Shown piece by piece: positions 11,246 to 21,301 of a stretch of DNA of 64,000 nt. A program made the translations under genes and the position numbers. Source of the DNA: Circinella minor. Taxonomy: Eukaryota; Mucoromycota; Mucoromycetes; Mucorales; Lichtheimiaceae. Below the pieces are notes generated by a model. That model was not told the origin of the DNA. It saw only the letters and a list, made by a program, of their open reading frames with translations, and searched no databases. The stretch is from positions 248,001 to 312,000 of the forward strand of contig JAEPRB010000001.1 of assembly GCA_016758965.1 (NCBI GenBank), in the 5' to 3' direction. Every line of letters starts with the position of its first letter. Position 1 is the first letter of the stretch.

Positions 11246-12696
11246 GTTATATATATATATATATATATATTTTTTTCTTAAAAAAAAAAAAAATAGTAAA
11301 CTTTGAAAGGAGACGAATTTCGTCCTTTGCTGGTGTCACCTGAAAAAAAAAAAGTATAAAAAAATCCACTCTTTTTTTTTTCGATTCCGTTCAATGCAAA
11401 CCATAAATCCATATTTGATAAAGAAAAAAACTATTATGATAGCTATTAATTAATTGACTATTATTTTAATATTCATAGCTGTTGATTTTATAACATATAG
11501 TTGTTCATTTTGTTCATATGATAAATTGCTATGAATATCCCACAAATAAAAAGTTACGTACGTATCAAACAAGAAGTTCTTAGAGCATATAAACTAATAC
11601 AACAAGTAAGAGCGTTATCAACGTCAATAACGCTTATTTGACCGCTCATATGTAACATTAAAAGGATACATTATTTCTTGTTTGTCTTGTCTTCATATGG
11701 ACTGCAGCCCCCATTTGTGTACATAACGATATAATGAGAAAAAATAATAAGAAATGTTGAGCGTTATTCATAAAAAGTTGAACTAATTATATAAGTTTCA
11801 TAAATGTTTTTAAGTTATATAACGATAATAAGTGCATAGATAGTGTATAGATGACGGAATACGATGTAATTACATCAGATTGTTGTGTGCCTTTGAAAAA
11901 ATATAAAACTGGGGTGTCCAAAAGTGTTGAAATTACCTAATATAGGATGTTTTTGGGGTGTCCGCAGCAATTCCCATAGTTTTACTGAAGATAAATACCC
12001 GTATATAGTAGAACTCTAAGTAATGGCCAAAAGAAATAAAAGCTTACAACATACTACGTATGTTATTGTTAAAATATACACGAGTGCATGAGATGGATTT
12101 TTCAGTAATTGTGTACGGCTCGACTATTTATATTTTTCTTTCACACCCGTCCTCCAAAATGATCAACTGTCATATAACTATTATTAGACGATCTTCTATT
12201 ATTTAGTATTAAAACAACTAATGAATGTTTACAGTGTAGATATAAAAAAAAACCTTTATATATAGAATCATGTAATAATATATAATAATAATATGATGAT
12301 GAATTGTAAAAGAATTCGTTGTATGTGTGTGTGTGTGTTTGTTTGTTTGTGGGTTGCGGATGTTGAATGATGAATAAAGGATTTTGAATTATGTAATGTA
12401 TAGTAAGGGAATAATAAGGAATTAAAATGAATTTCTTCTAGTAATTAAGGAATAGGAGGTATAATAAGTAGCAAAAATACTATATAGAATGATGAAATTG
12501 AAAAAAAAAATAATGAATGGAAAGGGGTTATTGTATTTACAAAGTTATTGAGCGTGTGAAGGTTGAGAGTGTGAGAGTGTATATAGATGGATAACCAAAA
12601 AAAAATAAAAAAATAAAGTAAAGATGATAGATGATTATAATACTTTATATAAAAAGGGTAATGCTAAATGTTGATAATATACCATTATATTGGACT
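11246..12696. other. Intergenic region with direct repeats of GGGGTGTCC
   Basis: Upstream flank of the 245-aa gene and 3' flank of the 105-aa gene. It has an AT microsatellite at about 11249-11270, a near-perfect palindrome GACGAA-T-TTCGTC at 11312-11324, and two copies of GGGGTGTCC (11911-11919 and 11955-11963). There is no convincing coding frame. The direct repeats resemble the repeated sites inside some Tc1/mariner inverted repeats, but no transposase is adjacent. Confidence 0.5.
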
Positions 12697-13273
12697 TTAA
12701 TTATCACCATTTGAATGTCTGTACATGGCAGCTGTATTAATACTGTTAAGTGAAGTATGTCGTTGATGTTGAAGTCGAACATTTTGGGATGATCTTCCAA
12801 TGGATGATTTACGAACATGTCCCGCGGAAGCACGTCGATTTTTATTAATATATTCCGCTGCACCTGCTTTTTCGTCAAAAACACCATATTGTTGTTGTTC
12901 TCGGCCCATATCTAAAAATTTTGTGTTCAAAGATATAAAAATAAGTAAAGGTCTCACAAAGAAAAAAAAAAAAAGAGTATTTGTATATATATTTTATCCG
13001 CCGTTTTTTTTTTTCTGAATTGAATATAAGATACATACCTTGAGTATAATAGACCTATTTAAAGAATTAAAAAGAATAGAAAGATAAAAAAAAAAAAAAG
13101 AAGAGAATTAGAATAGGTCGCTACCATAACAACGAATGATAATTATTACTATAATGGAATATTAGTAAACTTCAAGATAAACTTACGGGTAACCGAGCAG
13201 CTGCTTGATCGTATTTATAATTCAATTGTTTTTTCCAGTCTTGATGTGTTGCAACAGCTTCAGATGACGACAT
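12697..13273 (-). CDS. Small uncharacterised 105-aa protein with a 16-nt internal exon
   Basis: Three exons, 13187..13273, 13039..13054 (16 nt) and 12697..12911, give 105 aa in one frame. The start MSSSEAVATHQDWKKQLNYK is followed by an amphipathic helix, the short VYYTQ exon, an acidic/Gly FDEKAGAAEYINKN part, and a basic Ser/Arg/His tail (RASAGHVRKSSIGR). The composition looks like a small soluble, partly disordered protein; RRAS and RKSS would be good basophilic kinase sites. No family is recognised. The mini-exon is supported because its acceptor (AATAG) and donor (GTATGT) are canonical and because skipping it breaks the frame. If the first two exons are wrong, the start could be the downstream ATG at 12909 within the last exon. 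Confidence 0.65.
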
Positions 13274-13405
13274 TTTCTATAATATATATATATATATATA
13301 AAAAGTGGGGTGAAGTATTAGGAACTGACTGAATTTTACTAGCTTTTTTTTTTATAATATGGCTGAGGTTTGTATTGGTGTATTTTAAAAATAAAAAGTA
13401 CAAGC

Positions 13406-14515
13406 CTAAAAAAAAAGAGTCATTTCTAATTTTGTGTTACATACCTGAGCTGCTATAACGTTTCGTCTCACAAGAATTACCACCAATACAAAGAGACCGA
13501 CAAAATATTTCCAAAGATGCTGCGAAGAAGTACTTTTCTTTTGAATTGGAGATTGGTAACGACTAGGAGTATGTTGATAAAAATTTTGAGGATTGACTCT
13601 TTCAGTATCAGGTCTATGATGAATTACGATAGCTGGATTTGATTGATCAACAAAGACAATTGGTTTTTCTTCATCATTGTCATGTGATACGCCCATATTG
13701 TTTTCTACGGGTTGTTCCTGACTACCTGGTTCAGGAATTTGATGATAAAAATCGAAATCATCAGAATTTTTGTTTGCGAAAACAGGCATACCAGATTCTG
13801 AATCAATGGTTACTTCTTGATCATCATTATCGAACAATATTTTTTCGACTTGTTCACTAATTTCGTCTCCTTCATCATCGTCAACTACTCCATTTTCTTG
13901 TTCGTGTGACCCCACATGGTCCTCCCCAGTGTGAGAATTAAGGATTGTAAAATCATCTTGTTCATCAGCAAATTCTTCTTCATCTGGTAATTCATCATCA
14001 TGCGAACTACTGCTTGTAATATAATCTTCAAAAAGTTGAATGGCTTCTTCTTCTGAAGATGCTGTTTTCATGGCGACAACAGAAGCTATATCTTCACCGT
14101 CAGGAACAATGATGAATTGGCCTTGATCATTTAAAGTATAACGAATGTTATCATAAACAATATCTTGTTCGTTTGCATTGGAGTGAACGTGTTGGAATTC
14201 ATCATCTTCTTCGTCGTCTTGTAATTCGTCTTCTTCATAATTATCACCGTTACCAACTAAACCAAGTGTATCAATAAAAGTATTGGGTTGTGTTTGTTGT
14301 TGTTGCTGTTCTGGCTCTATTATAATGATGTTTTCTTCTTGTGATGGCTCATCGTTATTATTACCGAGTATATCATCATTCAAAAATGCCGCAGCGTCAG
14401 ATATAAGATCATCATTATTACCATCATGATCACCATAACTAGGAATTATGGCAGCATGAGATGATAAAGTAATAGTAATAATATAAAATAAAAATAAAAT
14501 TTGTTTTGAAATCAT
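13406..14515 (-). CDS. Acidic single-pass (type I) membrane protein, unknown
   Basis: 369 aa. Residues 1-22 form a clear signal peptide (MISKQILFLFYIITITLSSHA). A long, strongly acidic, Gln/Asn/Ser-rich lumenal or extracellular region follows, with many DDE/EED runs. A hydrophobic segment at about residues 335-352 (YFVGLFVLVVILV) is followed by RR, which predicts type I topology with a very short cytosolic tail. The region around IVFVDQSNPAIVIHHRPD just before the membrane is the least biased part. I recognise no family; an acidic ER or vacuolar-membrane or cell-surface protein is the most that can be inferred. The tail is ambiguous: a GTATGT donor at 13444 and a pyrimidine-TTTTAG acceptor ending at 13406 would define a 39-nt intron and replace the last 12 residues by ACTFYF, ending at 13385. 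That intron would be unusually short. Confidence 0.7.
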   Translation of the reverse strand: MISKQILFLFYIITITLSSHAAIIPSYGDHDGNNDDLISDAAAFLNDDILGNNNDEPSQEENIIIIEPEQQQQQTQPNTFIDTLGLVGNGDNYEEDELQDDEEDDEFQHVHSNANEQDIVYDNIRYTLNDQGQFIIVPDGEDIASVVAMKTASSEEEAIQLFEDYITSSSSHDDELPDEEEFADEQDDFTILNSHTGEDHVGSHEQENGVVDDDEGDEISEQVEKILFDNDDQEVTIDSESGMPVFANKNSDDFDFYHQIPEPGSQEQPVENNMGVSHDNDEEKPIVFVDQSNPAIVIHHRPDTERVNPQNFYQHTPSRYQSPIQKKSTSSQHLWKYFVGLFVLVVILVRRNVIAAQVCNTKLEMTLFF

Positions 14516-15469
14516 TTTTTTTTCTTTGTAATGAAAAATGGGAGAAAGAAAAAAAAAAGGTGTGTGAATAAAAAAAAAAGAAAAGAAGGGAGGCTAAGGA
14601 AAATAAATAACGCTTTTTTAAATTTCTTTTTTTAAACTTTTGAAAAAGAATGGTAATATAATACGCGCGCGCCTCCTCTCCTTCAGAATTCAGCCCCTCA
14701 TTTTTTTTTCTCTTTTGGTAATACAATGTACAACGCGAAACTTTGGAGTCACTTTATGATATAAAAATATAATCACCTACAGGAGCCGATTTTTATTTTC
14801 CTTTTCTTGATCAGATGACAACAATAACAAATAACAAAACAACTTCTGTAAAAAGATGGTTCTATAAACTATAAACCATAAATGCATTCATGTTTTGATT
14901 TCATATGCACCACTTTTATACCTAAAAAAGAGAGATCAGACTATTTAAGGGGTTTTCAAGAGAAAGGGAAATGAGAGAGTTAAAGTTTACATAATATAAT
15001 TACAAAAAGACGGACAGAATAAATTATCTTTTTACTCCTGACAACGAGCAGATCATATATTTATATATATTTATATATTTTAAGATATCCTTTACGTTGG
15101 AAAAATGGTATTTTTTTTTTATTCAAAAAAGTTTTCTAAACTTTTATATCACAACTCGATTTCTAATAAACGAGTAATAGATCATTATTAGTATAAAGGT
15201 GGTGATGAAAGCGAAGTTGTGTATATGTATGTGTTTTCTTTTTGAATACAATTGACAAGGGGAAAAAATGACAAGTAGGATAAAAAACGTGGAAGAGTGG
15301 TGAAAAAAGGTGATCTTTACAGGGGGGGTAATTTTTAGAATAAGTTATAAGAGTAGTGAAAGCGAGATAGTGTAAATAGTTTAATTGTTTTGTAGTGTCG
15401 AATTTACATGCTTATATATGTGTGTATGTGTCAAAAGAAGATAATATATAAATGGTGTTAGTATATGAT
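14516..15469. other. Intergenic region with a CG-rich octet
   Basis: Upstream of the acidic membrane protein and downstream of thioredoxin reductase. It contains T-rich leader sequence and an isolated CGCGCGCGC run at 14664-14672, striking in this AT-rich DNA. I see no coding frame. Confidence 0.5.
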
Positions 15470-16864
15470 TTATTCGTCTTCTTCGAGTTCAGTCAAATAA
15501 CGCTCAGCATCCAATGCAGCCATACATCCGGAACCAGCGCTAGTAATAGCTTGACGGTATCGCTTATCTTGGACGTCACCGGCAGCAAAGAGACCAGCAA
15601 TGTTGGTCAATGAAGAGCCTGGAATAGTCTTGATATAACCTTCATCATCCAAATCTACTTGTCCCTTGACAAGTTGAGTTGCGGGATCATGACCAATAGC
15701 ATAGAAAAGACCATTAGCTTCAAGTTCACCAGTTTCACCAGTCTTGGTGTTTTTGGTAGTAACGGAAGTCAACAAACTACCATCACCCTTACATTCGGTA
15801 GCAACGGTGTTGAAATGAACAGTAACCTTAGGATGCTTCAACAAACGGTTGGCCATGACCTTTGAGGCACGGAGGACGTCACGTCGGACAAACACATTGA
15901 CATGTGAACCATCTAAAATATATATCACGTATCGATTAGAAATCTGATTTTCAACTTACAAAAAAGAAAAACTTCTTTACATTGATCTACGGCGCACACA
16001 TCCCACAATCTCATATCCTTAAGACACGCATAAGATTATGAGCAAAGCAATCTCACTCTGTCTTTCTGTTTCGTTCTTTCTCCCTCTCTTTCGTTCTTTC
16101 TTTCCCGGTCTTTTTGAGTTTTGGATTACAAACTCCTCCCTCCCCACTATTTTCAATCCATTCCGATCGACAAAATCATATATTATATTTCCAAGTCAAA
16201 TTTACTTACACTTTGTCAAATAGATAGCTTCTTCAGCAGCACTGTCACCACCACCGATAACGACAAGAGGCTTGTTACGGAAAATGGGAACGGCACCATC
16301 ACAGACGGCACAAGCGGAAATACCATTTTGCCAGTACTTGTCTTCACCAGGTAAGTTCATACGACGGGCTGAAGCACCAGTAGCAATTACAACGGCATCA
16401 GCAGTATCGGTAGGTTCACCGGATTCATCAGCACCTTCGCGCCATAACTTGAAAAGCTTACCAGTTTCCAATTTAGTGATAGTTTCAGTTTCAATCACGG
16501 TACCACAACGTTCCGATTGAGCACGCATCTTGTCCATAAGTTCACCACCCATAATACCTTCAGGGAAACCGGGATAGTTTTCAACATCGGTAGTTGTGGT
16601 AAGTTGACCTCCAGGTGCAAAACCGTTAGCCATCATACCTTCGAACATAATAGGGTTCATTTGTGCGCGTGCAAGATAGACAGCGGCGGTGTGACCTATT
16701 AATATAATTTATCATAAAAATAATTAGTTTCAGTATATAAATATATATATCTTCGTTGCTGATAATGATTTAAAATTATCTCGCTGAAAAATAAGAATAA
16801 TAATAAATATTTTACCAGCAGGGCCTGAACCGATAATAGCGACTTTATGATGTTGAGGAGCCAT
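15470..16864 (-). CDS. TRR1: Thioredoxin reductase (NADPH, low-Mr type)
   Basis: Three exons, 16816..16864, 16210..16695 and 15470..15912, give 325 aa, against 319 for yeast Trr1. The enzyme passes electrons from NADPH through FAD to oxidised thioredoxin in the cytosol. Visible motifs in order: the FAD-binding GSGPAGHTAA (residues 13-22), [18 protein letters not shown], the redox-active CAVCDG with Cys145 and Cys148, the NADPH-binding [10 protein letters not shown] followed by [12 protein letters not shown], and the C-terminal FAD motif [16 protein letters not shown]. The second intron lies inside the NADPH domain and its removal rebuilds YLTKYGSHV exactly. The first exon ends within the FAD motif. 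Codon choice is more C-ending than in neighbours, as expected for a highly expressed gene. A CT-rich leader lies upstream, shared with the divergent hydrolase gene. Confidence 0.96.
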
Positions 16865-17491
16865 AATATAAATTGTACTTTTTTTGATATATAATAAAAG
16901 AAAAAGGAAAAAGGAATAGAAGAAAGACGAAAAAAAAGTGATTCAAATAAAAAAAATTGACAAGGGAGTGTGAAAAATACCACGTTGACCCGCTTTTATA
17001 CACGACCCCGCTCTCTCTCTCTTTCTATCTTTTTTTTTTTTTCTTTTTCTTTTTTTCTTTTTCCTTCTCGATTCCCTAATGATTGTGACTGAGTTTTTTT
17101 CTTAGTAATCGTTTTAGCCAATCATTTTTTAGATTACGAAATTGAACATTATCATCCAATCGTATATGAGTTCTATGCTTTGTCAGTCTATCTAGATTTT
17201 TCTGTTAAGGGGCAAAAAATTATAAAACACAGACCAGCTCCCCTCCCCCCATCACTTTTTTTTTTTAAAAAAAAAAATAGGTTTAATTTCGACTGGACAT
17301 TAAAAAAAACTGGGTTTTATTTTGATTTTTTCAATTTTCTAAAAAATAACAAAGAAGGACGAGGCTGTCGGGATTAGTCAGTATAGTATTTATTTTTAAA
17401 GTAATTTTTTTACCAAATTAATCGAACAAAAGACTAAAAGTGCATAAATAAACAAAATGATGATACTCACATAATCATCATAAACACATAA
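16865..17491. promoter_or_regulatory. Divergent promoter region of TRR1 and the hydrolase gene
   Basis: 627 bp between two divergent starts. A CT-rich tract at about 17012-17065 lies upstream of TRR1, typical of highly expressed fungal genes. No defined binding site can be named from sequence alone, and the open frame at 17180-17377 is low-complexity without a domain. Confidence 0.4.
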
Positions 17492-18472
17492 ATGACTGAT
17501 ACTACTATTCATACTCAACGCTTTATTATCCCTATCCTTTCTAAAGATTCAACAATTGATATTCCCCTTCATGTCTTTGTTTCAGAAGTAAATTTATCAT
17601 CTTCAACAATATCACCTCTTGTCGTTCTTTTTCACGGCGCTGGCGGGGATCATTATCATTTTGATAAAGTTGTACCTGTCTTAGTCCGATCTGGTTTTCG
17701 AGTTTTGACATGCGATTTACGGTACCATGGTGAATCCCAGCCAACCGTAAAAGAAAATAATGTTGTTTTTGATATGGGAACATTATGTCAAGATATTTTT
17801 CAAGTTCTTTTATGGCTTAAAGAACATCACTACAATCATACCAAAGAAGATAAAGAAAAAATAAATTGTGATCTTATATTTGGTGGATTATCCATGGGTA
17901 GCATTCTTGCTCAAGTCTGTGCTGATCAACCTACAACAAAATGGGAATCATTAGGATATACTTTACGAGGAATGATTATGATTGCGTCTACATCAATCCA
18001 TATGATTTGGCCACGTATTGCATGGATGGATCTTTATCGTGATATTGAATCTCTTGATGCTGCCGTTTTACAAGCTGCACGACAAGCAATTACGGAGTCA
18101 GCTATTCACGAAGATGCGAAAAAAGAAGTTGCGCGTGCTATGGCATTAATAACCGATCAAACATTGTTTCTATCCTTACGCGCGTGTGCGAATTCATTGG
18201 CTGTACCCCTTCTTTTGAATGACGAAGAGCAAGAACAGAAACCTCAATTCGACGATTACCCTATTCGATTACCTAAACAGTTATTAATCACGGGCCAGGC
18301 TGATGAACATACAGTACATATCACGACTGCATTGAAATCATTAAATGACGGTGAAGGAATCAAAGATACTGTGTTGAGAATTATTCAAAATTCAGGTCAT
18401 ATGGTTCCTTTGGATCAAGGTGTTGAAGTGGGAAACGCGATTGTTGATATGTTTTATAATAATGAAAAATAA
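17492..18472 (+). CDS. Alpha/beta-hydrolase fold protein
   Basis: Single exon, 326 aa, no signal peptide. It has the oxyanion-loop motif LFHGAGGD near residues 47-53, the CDLRYHGES strand-turn at 74-82, and the nucleophile elbow GGLSMGS with Ser134. An acidic residue in ITGQADEHT is the likely catalytic Asp, and the His in NSGHMVPLDQG completes the triad. This order and spacing match the alpha/beta-hydrolase superfamily, which includes esterases, lipases and C-C hydrolases. The substrate cannot be deduced; lack of signal and membrane segments suggests a cytosolic enzyme. It is intronless, unusual beside its many-intron neighbours, but composition is the same, so transfer is not indicated. Confidence 0.85.
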   Translation: MTDTTIHTQRFIIPILSKDSTIDIPLHVFVSEVNLSSSTISPLVVLFHGAGGDHYHFDKVVPVLVRSGFRVLTCDLRYHGESQPTVKENNVVFDMGTLCQDIFQVLLWLKEHHYNHTKEDKEKINCDLIFGGLSMGSILAQVCADQPTTKWESLGYTLRGMIMIASTSIHMIWPRIAWMDLYRDIESLDAAVLQAARQAITESAIHEDAKKEVARAMALITDQTLFLSLRACANSLAVPLLLNDEEQEQKPQFDDYPIRLPKQLLITGQADEHTVHITTALKSLNDGEGIKDTVLRIIQNSGHMVPLDQGVEVGNAIVDMFYNNEK

Positions 18473-18583
18473 GTAGTGGAAGTAATTGGTAAAAAAAACA
18501 AAATGTATTGGTACTGTTTGTTGTGGTATACATAGTATATATATATATATATATATATAATAGTGTAATCAATTAAATAAAAA

Positions 18584-19212
18584 TTATGCTGTTTTTTCTT
18601 TTTCTTTTTGTGTTCGAGAAAGTAAAATAGTCCCTGTTAAAATAAGACTAGCTCCAATCCACCATCCTAATGCTAATGGTTCATCAAATATTAAATATCC
18701 AAACAATGCCTAAAAAAAAAAAGAAAAATAACATTTTAATATAATTGTATAATTATACTTGATATCAATATATAAAATATATTTTATTACCGAAACACTA
18801 AAGTTAACGGCACCATTGACAGTAGTTGTTTGAACAGAAGAGGGTGCCACGTTAAGTGATTTAGTGAATAATGTCCACATGAGAGAATTGCAAACGAATA
18901 TAAGTCCAAAACATGTTCCTCGAAAAGCAATAAGTGAATACTAGTCAATGAGTCGAAATAATTGATAAGTAAAGTTAATCAATATGTTTTATATTAATTA
19001 TGTGATTATTTTTGTTATGATATAACAATGATTTCCATAGTTACCTGTGGATCTATCGTCCAAGGAATGGGTATGAATTCTTGTTTTATTATAAATGATA
19101 TAACAGCATCATGGAATATTTCAGTACGTGTATCTGAAAAAAGTTTTGCAAAAACTGAAGAAAGAGAAGCAAAGATGCCGGAAAAAACTGCAAAAGGAAT
19201 AAAAGAAGTCAT
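18584..19212 (-). CDS. TMEM42: Small EamA/DMT-type membrane protein, TMEM42-like
   Basis: Three exons, 19045..19212, 18791..18940 and 18584..18709, all in phase 0, give 147 aa, close to human TMEM42 (159 aa). Four hydrophobic segments are visible: FIPFAVFSGIFASLSSVFAK at residues 4-23, a segment in FRGTCFGLIFVCNSLMWTLF, the VQTTTVNGAVNFSVSALFGYLIF segment, and WWIGASLILTGTILLS. A half-size drug/metabolite transporter fold with the FDEPLALGWWIGA end typical of the EamA repeat is consistent with TMEM42. The substrate of this family is unknown. The tail is lysine-rich (KEKEKTA). The gene converges on the hydrolase gene, leaving only 111 bp between the stops. Confidence 0.75.
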
Positions 19213-19600
19213 TTGCTTTAAAAGGTTATATATTAAGCTGAGGTGTCGGGCTTGATTAGATTTAACAGGTACCTTTCTCTTTTTTTTTTCGCGTTACCTT
19301 GTGACTTTATACAGCTGAACAGCAAGGAATGCCGATTTTTGTCCACGCTAATGACGACACCAAATCGGACTCTTCTTGAAGCATGAATTTAAAATTGAAT
19401 CTGTACAAAACTTTCTTATGTATTAAAATGCTTTAACAAGGTTTTCACTTATTCAAAGCTCTCGAATTATCACAAAAAAATTTAACAGAGTGATTTTATG
19501 TATATCATCCAGAAAAGTATAAGTGGGTTCTTTATTTTTATTGTATTTATATATTAAAAGTAGAGTGATTAAATTGTCCTCTTTAATTATATATTATTAT
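19213..19600. other. Intergenic region next to the decayed island
   Basis: 388 bp upstream of the TMEM42-like gene. A short frame at about 19309-19377 (TAEQQGMPIFVHANDD) follows a TTTATACAG acceptor-like site and might be another gene scrap, but is too short to call. T-rich otherwise. Confidence 0.35.
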
Positions 19601-20269
19601 TTATTTTTGCTTTCTAACTGCATTTCTTGGATCTATCACATTTTGTAAAATATTATTCAAATTTTGCGTTACTTGATTACATTTTTCTAATTGATCAGGC
19701 GTCATATTCAATAAAGTACGGTTTAACATGTCTACTGATGACGTTATTTTCGATATAATATTTTTTTTCTGAGCTCTTGTGAACGAATTTCTTCAATTTA
19801 CCATTATCAGCTTCATTAACAGGTTGTATTGAACGAGAGATACCAACACGATGAAGAGGAATATCACGGACGTGATTACAAAGGAAAATATGTTTACATA
19901 ATATACGATTAAAATAAAAGTCAGGTCAGGTACACGAATGCAAATCGCCTTCTCGAACAGCAATTTCATAATAGATATTTTCTTTTTTGAACGACGTTAC
20001 GCATATCTATATATACAATAGATTACTCAATAATCATTAGAACATGAAACAGTCCTTATAACGCGTTTTTACTTACTTTTTGAGCATCTACAATTGAAAT
20101 ATATTCTGCAGTGGTATCATCATCAAATTCATACGCCGTTTTATGCCGTTTTTTCTTCTTCTTTCGTTAAGCTCACATCTTCGAATCCGTGAAAGACTTG
20201 AAGTATAGATTGTCTATACGCACGATCAACAACTTGAGTAAGAAGTCGGACAATATAGTCAATTATATC
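19601..20269 (-). pseudogene. Decayed tail of a MULE-type transposase with SWIM-like zinc finger
   Basis: Conceptual reading on the minus strand in broken pieces. YIVRLLTQVVDRAYRQSILQ and HGFEDVSLTKEEEK look like the region after the catalytic core of Mutator-like transposases. After a possible intron (donor GTAAGT near 20080) comes FKKENIYYEIAVREGDLHSC, then a SWIM-like finger: Cys-Thr-(stop)-Pro-Asp-Phe ... CKH. The second Cys of the CxC pair is a TGA stop at 19926-19928. Further lesions are a frame change at the T8 run 19761-19768, after which a frame with MTPDQLEKCNQVTQ continues to TAA at 19601, and stops and frame changes near 20130. The N-terminal catalytic part is absent. SWIM fingers after MULE transposases are established knowledge; the assignment to MULE here is inference from order and motif. 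Confidence 0.6.
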
Positions 20270-21291
20270 TTAAATGATACAGGTATGCTACATTTATCCT
20301 CTCGGTTTATAACAAATAAATTTGGAACTGGGCAACTAATGCTCCAAAGTCTCAAATGTTTTGCTATAGTAATATAAATTATCTGTTAGTGTATACTATG
20401 CATTACGTACCAATATTCTTTTTTTAAAAAAATAAATAAAAACCAAACAATTATTCAAAACTTACTATGTGCATGAATAAAATATAGTTTCAATTTTTTG
20501 AAGGAATCGAATGAAGCATAATTATATCTGTCCGCGATAGTTTTTAACATGGCAACAGTCCCGAACATTCCTTTATGGAAATCAAAGTTAACTTTCTTTT
20601 TCGTTGTATCATCGTAACTGTTTGAAGTTTCAAGCAACACCAGCTCCATATTTCCACCACGAGTCTTCTTGTCTAAGCATCGAAGAACCGCGTCACTTTT
20701 GTAACACAAACGCTCATCATATTGCGTATTGTTATTCTTTAATTGTTTTGTCATTGATAATAATTGCTCCTCCCCAGGGAAAAAGGTCAATCTTTGGGTA
20801 TCACCAGAAATAGCATATAAAGCAAATTTTAGACTAGGCCATGTTACTAGTTCGTTCATTATTGTTTCCGAATGGCTTAAATCAACTCCTGCTTGATAGA
20901 TATCACGAATACTATAAAAAAAATTCATCATGTCAAAATGAATTTCAAATAACTTCATAAAGAAATGTAATGATTGACACTTACACGGAAATAAGAATGT
21001 CAGAAAGAAAATCCAATCTATCTGTACGTCCAGTACCTATCGTGGAGCATCTGGTAATATTTCTACTTCCTGCTTTTAACATATTAGATTCACTCTAGTA
21101 TACATAAGCATGCGTTAAATTAGGGACTGAACCATGCATCTATTTTATTTGACTATACTTACTGAATTTAAAACATTGTCCACCTGTTTGAGCTCTTCGT
21201 CAAATATTTCACTAAATTCTTTTCGTTGAATATTACTTTTCAAAGCTGTACAAAGATCGTCGTAGAGTTTTTTATTCATATTTTTACGTAT
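20269..21291 (-). pseudogene. Truncated fragment of an uncharacterised expanded fungal family
   Basis: Four coding segments join in frame on the minus strand: 21163..21291, 20985..21094, 20466..20911 and 20269..20363, with good splice sites. The product starts inside a protein (IRKNMNKKLYDDLCTALKS) and runs through EFSEIFDEELKQVDNVL, RCSTIGTGRTDRLDFLSDI, LVTWPSLKFALYAIS and LVLLETSNSYDDTTKKKVNF. It then continues with FHKGMFGTVAMLKTIADRY and LRLWSISCPVPNLFV. It ends at a TAA (20263-20265) just past the point where the transposase tail begins. It resembles, from memory, a multicopy family of unknown function in Mucorales genomes; this could not be checked. The conserved LVLLETS ... VNFDFHKGMF core is reminiscent of nuclease-like E-x-K arrangements, but no function is claimed. 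No start codon precedes the first segment, so it is truncated at both ends. Confidence 0.55.
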
Positions 21292-21301
21292 CTGTGCTAG
21301 G

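Noticed and set aside
19601..20269. TGA in the zinc-finger as selenocysteine or alternative code
   Set aside because: Other frame breaks occur in the same fragment, and intact genes of the window use TGA only as a stop or not within frames, so decay is the simpler explanation.
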